DNA of 9,247 bases from an uncultured Duganella sp. GTDB lineage: Bacteria > Pseudomonadota > Gammaproteobacteria > Burkholderiales > Burkholderiaceae. The translations under genes were made by a program, and so were the position numbers. Location: positions 1 to 9,247 of the forward strand of contig CAMLSG010000219.1 in the NCBI GenBank assembly GCA_946482635.1. The letters run 5' to 3'. Below, one piece after another: positions 6,297-9,247 of this stretch (position 1 is the first letter of the stretch; every line of letters starts with the position of its first letter). A model generated the notes under the pieces. The model saw nothing but the letters and a program-made list of their open reading frames with translations. It did no database searches and was not told the origin of the DNA.

Positions 6297-7130
6297 TCAG
6301 AACCAGTCATGCCAGACCGGCGTCACATTGCCCGGCAGCGGCGGCAGAAAGCGAAAATCCACTCGAGCTTCGCCCGGCGCATGAAAATCGGTCCCGCGCG
6401 AAGCCAAAAAGCCGTAGCTGTTGGCCAGGTTCGCATATTTCGGATACTGGTCCGGCGTATGCGACCCGGTTACCACCTCGATTGCCTTCCCGCCCAGCTG
6501 TTTGAACTCGTCAAAAAGGATACCTTCCTGCAGCGGCGTGAACTTGTAGCGCCCGGGATGGGCAATCACCGCAATCCCGCCTGCACCCAGGATCCAGCCC
6601 ACCGCATCCTGCAGCGTTGCCCAGCGATGCTCGACATAGCCCGGCTTGCCGGGAGACAGGTACTTGCGGAACACTTCCGCCACCGACGAGCAAACGCCCT
6701 GCTCCACCAGGAAGCGGGCAAAGTGGGTACGCGACATCAGGGCCGGATTATCGACATAATTCAGCGCACCTTCATAAGCGCCCGGAATGCCCGCCAGCGC
6801 CAGTTGCCTGCCGATCTCGCGGCCGCGGTTATCGCGTCCCGAACGGGTATCCTCCAGCCCCTTCAACAGGGTGGGATTGTTTTCGTCGATCTGCAGGCCG
6901 ACGATGTGCACTGTCTCATTTGCCCAGGTAATGGAAATCTCCACGCCCGAAACAAAACGCATGCCATAAAGCTGCGCGGCCGCGCGAGCGGAAGCGACGC
7001 CGCCCACTTCATCATGGTCAGTCAGGGCCCAGACATTTACACCCGCCTTGTGGGCATGCTCGGCCACTGCCGCTGGGGGCAGGACACCGTCGGACACGTT
7101 CGAATGGCAATGGAGGTCTACGTTCAGCAT
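6297..7130 (-). CDS. rnm: PHP-domain phosphoesterase of the YciV/RNase AM type (5' exoribonuclease, 3',5'-nucleoside bisphosphate phosphatase)
   Basis: The 277-residue protein is a PHP-family metal-dependent phosphoesterase of the TrpH/YciV group. In E. coli this protein is RNase AM, a 5'-3' exonuclease that matures the 5' ends of rRNAs, and the Chromobacterium relative hydrolyses 3',5'-nucleoside bisphosphates. The metal-site residues are visible: H7 and H9 (DLHCHS), D14, D38-H39-D40 (LTDHDE), E64 (GVEIS), H75, H136, H191 (IAHPGR), and D248 with H250 (GTDFHAP). The length agrees with the family (about 280-290). The ATG has no clear Shine-Dalgarno. A TACAAT -10-like box lies in the 42-bp gap to the hydrolase gene. 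Downstream come htpX and yciO; in E. coli this gene and yciO are direct neighbours. RNA or bisphosphate activity is inferred from the family. Confidence 0.88.
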   Translation of the reverse strand: MLNVDLHCHSNVSDGVLPPAAVAEHAHKAGVNVWALTDHDEVGGVASARAAAQLYGMRFVSGVEISITWANETVHIVGLQIDENNPTLLKGLEDTRSGRDNRGREIGRQLALAGIPGAYEGALNYVDNPALMSRTHFARFLVEQGVCSSVAEVFRKYLSPGKPGYVEHRWATLQDAVGWILGAGGIAVIAHPGRYKFTPLQEGILFDEFKQLGGKAIEVVTGSHTPDQYPKYANLANSYGFLASRGTDFHAPGEARVDFRFLPPLPGNVTPVWHDWF

Positions 7131-7156
7131 ACTGGTTGCAATGTTGCGAAGGTTTC

Positions 7157-7162
7157 ATTGTA
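7157..7162 (-). promoter_or_regulatory. Candidate -10 box before rnm
   Basis: TACAAT on the minus strand, 26 bases before the rnm ATG, in the 42-bp gap after the hydrolase gene. The -35 is poor (ATTCCT at 17 bp), and that position lies inside the end of the hydrolase gene. The same hexamer appears before dapA and before the carbonic anhydrase gene. Confidence 0.33.
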
Positions 7163-7172
7163 CGCTGAAAGC

Positions 7173-8048
7173 TCAGGCCAGGAATTCCTCCAGCATTTCC
7201 GCCAGCAGTTCCGGCTGGTCGTGGTGCAGCATATGGCCGGCATCCGGCATCATCTTCGGCGTTACTTTCGCCAGATGACCCAGGCGGCGGTCGATTTCGG
7301 CACGCGCTTCATCCTTGGGGCCCATCCACAGCCACATATTGGTGTCTTCCGCCTCTACCCACAGTACCGGCGCCGTGATTTTCTTCCAGCAGGCCAGCAC
7401 TTCTTCTACGCGGTACAGCGAAGGGCCGGGGCGTTTGTGCACCGGATCGCCGAGGATCTCCCAGCGGCCATCCGCATTCTGGGCCGACCAGTGGCTTGCC
7501 AGGAAAGCGGCGCGCTCGTCGGACAGGCGCGGGTTGGTTTTTTGCAGGCGGGCTGCGACGGCGGCCTGTGAATCGTAGCTGCGCATTTCCGGCTCCACCA
7601 GCAGCTCGTCCAGCCACTTGCGCATGCGCGACGGCGCCTGCTCCGGGACGGTCGCCTTCAGGCCGAAGCCTTCCAGGTTGATGAGCCGGCGGATGCGCTC
7701 CGGGCGCACGCCCGCGTACAAACTGACAACATTGCCGCCCATGCTGTGGCCCAGCAGGTTGACCTCCCCCTCCGGCTGGTAATGGCGCAGGATGGCGTCC
7801 AGGTCAGCCACGTAGTCGGGGAACCAGTAGGTATCCGTGCCATTGCGTTCGGTCAGGCCGAAACCGCGCCAGTCCGGCGCAATCACATGCCAGTCGCCCT
7901 TCAGGCAATCGACCACGAACTGGAAGCTGGCGCCCACGTCCATCCAGCCATGCACCATGAAGACCTTGGGCGCGCCTTCGCGGCCCCAGTGCAGCACGTG
8001 GGTGCGCTTGCCGCGCACTTGGATAAAGTCGGAACGGGATGGAATCAT
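7173..8048 (-). CDS. Alpha/beta hydrolase, substrate unknown
   Basis: The 291-residue protein has a standard alpha/beta hydrolase fold. The oxyanion motif VHGW is at 32-35 and DWRGFG (59-64) is the usual turn after strand 4. The nucleophile elbow GHSMGG places Ser102 at the centre, and the catalytic histidine is H272 in PDAGHMLHH. The acid is probably E234 or D235 in VLWVEAEDT (229-236). A helical cap lies between about 128 and 220. It resembles serine-hydrolase-like (SERHL) and MenH-like enzymes; the substrate cannot be told from sequence. I chose the ATG at 8048 because GAGG sits 8 bases before it and the protein then starts as family members do; a start 13 codons upstream (8087) would add residues lying over the operator-like palindrome and is less likely. 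It is divergent from the carbonic anhydrase gene. Confidence 0.88.
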   Translation of the reverse strand: MIPSRSDFIQVRGKRTHVLHWGREGAPKVFMVHGWMDVGASFQFVVDCLKGDWHVIAPDWRGFGLTERNGTDTYWFPDYVADLDAILRHYQPEGEVNLLGHSMGGNVVSLYAGVRPERIRRLINLEGFGLKATVPEQAPSRMRKWLDELLVEPEMRSYDSQAAVAARLQKTNPRLSDERAAFLASHWSAQNADGRWEILGDPVHKRPGPSLYRVEEVLACWKKITAPVLWVEAEDTNMWLWMGPKDEARAEIDRRLGHLAKVTPKMMPDAGHMLHHDQPELLAEMLEEFLA

Positions 8049-8056
8049 GGTGCTTG

Positions 8057-8060
8057 CCTC
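8057..8060 (-). promoter_or_regulatory. Ribosome binding site of the alpha/beta hydrolase gene
   Basis: GAGG on the minus strand, 8 bases before the ATG at 8048. It decides between this start and the in-frame ATG at 8087, which has no such site. Confidence 0.65.
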
Positions 8061-8077
8061 GAAATGGGTGAACCACA

Positions 8078-8083
8078 ATAATA
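8078..8083 (-). promoter_or_regulatory. Candidate -10 box of the hydrolase promoter
   Basis: TATTAT on the minus strand (5 of 6 to TATAAT), 29 bases before the hydrolase ATG. Its upstream end overlaps the 16-bp palindrome at 8082-8097, so a protein bound there would block it. No good -35 is visible. Confidence 0.35.
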
Positions 8084-8097
8084 GCACGACCGTGCTA
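8082..8097. promoter_or_regulatory. Perfect 16-bp palindrome, operator-like, in the divergent promoter region
   Basis: TAGCACG and CGTGCTA are exact inverted copies separated by two bases (AC). Size and symmetry fit a dimeric helix-turn-helix repressor, for example of the TetR family; I do not recognise the regulator. It overlaps the candidate -10 of the hydrolase gene on one side and the -35 region of the carbonic anhydrase promoter on the other, so one protein could control both genes. No regulator gene is encoded next to it in this window. Confidence 0.55.
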
Positions 8098-8111
8098 AAA
8101 CCTGCTTGGCG

Positions 8112-8117
8112 TACAAT
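8112..8117 (+). promoter_or_regulatory. Candidate -10 box of the carbonic anhydrase-hslO promoter
   Basis: TACAAT (5 of 6), 29 bases before the ATG at 8147. A 17-bp spacer places the -35 at 8089-8094 (ACCGTG, poor match), inside the 16-bp palindrome. Confidence 0.42.
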
Positions 8118-8146
8118 AGCGCCACTTCCCTCCTACCGGACCATCC

Positions 8147-8671
8147 ATGACAATTTACCAGCTTGGCGAACACGCGCCAGAGATTGATGCTTCCGCTTTC
8201 GTGGCGGAGAATGCGACCTTGATCGGCAAGGTGACCTTGCACGCGAACAGCTCCGTCTGGTTCGGCGCAACCATCCGCGGCGATAACGAGCGCATCACAA
8301 TTGGTGAAAACAGTAATGTGCAGGAAGGTACGGTAATGCACACCGACATGGGCTACCCGCTCACGGTGGGCAAGGACGTGACCATCGGCCACCAGGCCAT
8401 GCTGCATGGCTGCACCATCGGCGACGGATCGCTGATCGGCATCCAGGCAGTGGTGCTGAACGGTGCAAAGATTGGCAAGGGTTGCCTGGTCGGCGCCGGC
8501 GCCCTGGTCACGGAAGGCAAGGAATTTCCCGACAACTCGCTGATCGTGGGCGCCCCCGCCAAAGTGGTGCGCCAGCTGACAGCAGAAGATGTGGCGCGCC
8601 TGATCGGCAGCGCCGACAGCTATGTCAAACGTGGCCAGCTGTTCAAGTCGCAACTGAAAAAGATTGGATAA
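8147..8671 (+). CDS. Gamma-class carbonic anhydrase-like protein (YrdA type)
   Basis: The 174-residue protein is a left-handed beta-helix with hexapeptide repeats such as IGKVTL, VTIGHQ, CTIGDG and AKIGKG, followed by a C-terminal helix (about 149-170). The metal ligands expected for gamma carbonic anhydrases are present: H65 (VMHTD), H82 and H87 (GHQAMLHGC). R44, D46, N57 and Q59, which shape the active site and trimer interface in the family, are also present. It would form a cytoplasmic trimer with zinc or iron at the interfaces. Bacterial YrdA-like proteins often show little or no CO2 hydration in vitro, so the true reaction is uncertain and could be acyl or thioester chemistry. A weak GGA lies 6 bases before the ATG. 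hslO starts 5 bp after its stop, so the two form an operon. Confidence 0.92.
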   Translation: MTIYQLGEHAPEIDASAFVAENATLIGKVTLHANSSVWFGATIRGDNERITIGENSNVQEGTVMHTDMGYPLTVGKDVTIGHQAMLHGCTIGDGSLIGIQAVVLNGAKIGKGCLVGAGALVTEGKEFPDNSLIVGAPAKVVRQLTAEDVARLIGSADSYVKRGQLFKSQLKKIG

Positions 8672-8676
8672 AAACA

Positions 8677-9247
8677 ATGACGAACACCCCGGATACCCTG
8701 CAGAAGTTTGTTTTCGAAGACGCCGCCGTGCGCGGTGAGCTGGTCGACATTTCCGCCACCTGGCGCGAAATCGTCGCCCGCCACCACTACCCGGTAGCCG
8801 TCAAGCGCCTGCTGGGGCAAATGGTGTCGGCGGCCGCCCTGCTGTCGGCCAACCTCAAGTTCAACGGCTCGCTGATCATGCAACTGCACGGCGATGGCCC
8901 GGTACGCTTGCTGGTGGTGGAATGCGATTCCGACCTGCGCATGCGCGCCACCGCCAAGATGAATGCCGAGTTCGCGATTGCGGAAGATGCCGGCCTGCAG
9001 GCGCTGGTAAATGCACAGGGCCACGGCCGCTTCGTGATCACGCTCGACCCGGCCGAGAAGGTGCCCGGCCAGCAGCCATACCAGGGCATCGTGCCGCTGG
9101 ACGGCGACGACGTGGCAACCGTGATCGAGCACTACATGCTGCGTTCCGAGCAGCTCGACACCAAGCTGTGGTTGGCGGCCGACGACCAGGTTTCGCGCGG
9201 CCTGCTGCTGCAAAAGCTGCCGCTGCATGGCGGCAAAGCGGAAGCCA
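8677..9247 (+). CDS. hslO: Hsp33 redox-regulated chaperone HslO (3' end outside the window)
   Basis: Hsp33 is a cytoplasmic holdase chaperone activated by oxidative unfolding. The window holds the first 190 codons, ending in an open frame at the right edge. It starts MTNTPDTLQKFVFEDAAVRG, and RGELVDIS, HHYPVAVKRLLGQM, LLSANLKFNGSLIMQLHGDGPVR (given here from about residues 55-77) and EHYMLRSEQL match the N-terminal domain and linker of the family. The C-terminal CxC...CxxC zinc switch should lie beyond the edge and cannot be checked. The start follows the carbonic anhydrase stop by 5 bp, with only a weak GGA Shine-Dalgarno inside the end of that gene. The gamma carbonic anhydrase-hslO pair is usual in Burkholderiales. 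Confidence 0.95.
   Translation, partial: MTNTPDTLQKFVFEDAAVRGELVDISATWREIVARHHYPVAVKRLLGQMVSAAALLSANLKFNGSLIMQLHGDGPVRLLVVECDSDLRMRATAKMNAEFAIAEDAGLQALVNAQGHGRFVITLDPAEKVPGQQPYQGIVPLDGDDVATVIEHYMLRSEQLDTKLWLAADDQVSRGLLLQKLPLHGGKAEA

Noticed and set aside
4646..6505. A 619-codon open frame on the plus strand
   Set aside because: It runs antisense across the M50, yciO, htpX and rnm genes, and its product is rich in His, Arg and Gln with no recognisable domain. This is the usual antisense artefact of GC-rich coding DNA.
8049..8087. An upstream start for the alpha/beta hydrolase
   Set aside because: It would begin inside the operator-like palindrome, lacks a ribosome binding site, and adds residues not expected in the family; the ATG at 8048 has GAGG at a good distance.
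8620..9228. A 202-codon open frame on the minus strand opposite hslO
   Set aside because: The plus strand encodes a convincing Hsp33 in the same interval; the antisense product has no features.

Overview
The window reads as a chromosomal housekeeping segment from a GC-rich betaproteobacterium, most likely Burkholderiales and probably Oxalobacteraceae (Massilia, Duganella, Janthinobacterium or Herbaspirillum type). This rests on the protein flavour, the gene order trpS - methyltransferase - dapA - bamC, and a long palindromic repeat of the kind common in that family. The taxonomic call is inference. I see no phage, plasmid, IS, CRISPR, tRNA or rRNA genes.

Layout. Positions 1-109 hold a near-perfect long palindrome touching the window edge, followed by an intrinsic terminator. 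Positions 110-8048 hold nine genes, all on the minus strand. In transcription order (right to left) they are an alpha/beta hydrolase, a YciV/RNase AM-type PHP phosphoesterase (rnm), the membrane protease htpX, yciO, a site-2 (M50) membrane protease, trpS, a small SAM methyltransferase, dapA and bamC. The terminator closes the series. Positions 8049-8146 are a divergent intergenic region with a perfect 16-bp operator-like palindrome. On the plus strand follow a gamma-class carbonic anhydrase-like protein and hslO (Hsp33), which is cut by the right edge.

Transcription units suggested by spacing and promoter-like sites: hydrolase; rnm; htpX-yciO (3 bp gap); M50-trpS-methyltransferase (4 bp gap, then 8 bp overlap); dapA-bamC (13 bp gap); and carbonic anhydrase-hslO (5 bp gap). 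Read-through between them is possible because no strong terminator is visible inside the series.

Functionally the genes cover envelope assembly (bamC), lysine and peptidoglycan precursor synthesis (dapA), membrane proteolysis (htpX, M50), translation (trpS), RNA and nucleotide turnover (rnm, perhaps yciO) and redox protein protection (hslO). All genes look intact except hslO at the edge. The points most worth a second look are a four-cysteine pattern in TrpRS that resembles the [4Fe-4S] motif of Thermotoga TrpRS, the palindrome in the divergent promoter region, a probable leaderless start for the M50 protease, a heat-shock-like promoter for htpX, and the large palindrome at the left edge. I do not see a wholly new multi-gene system here.
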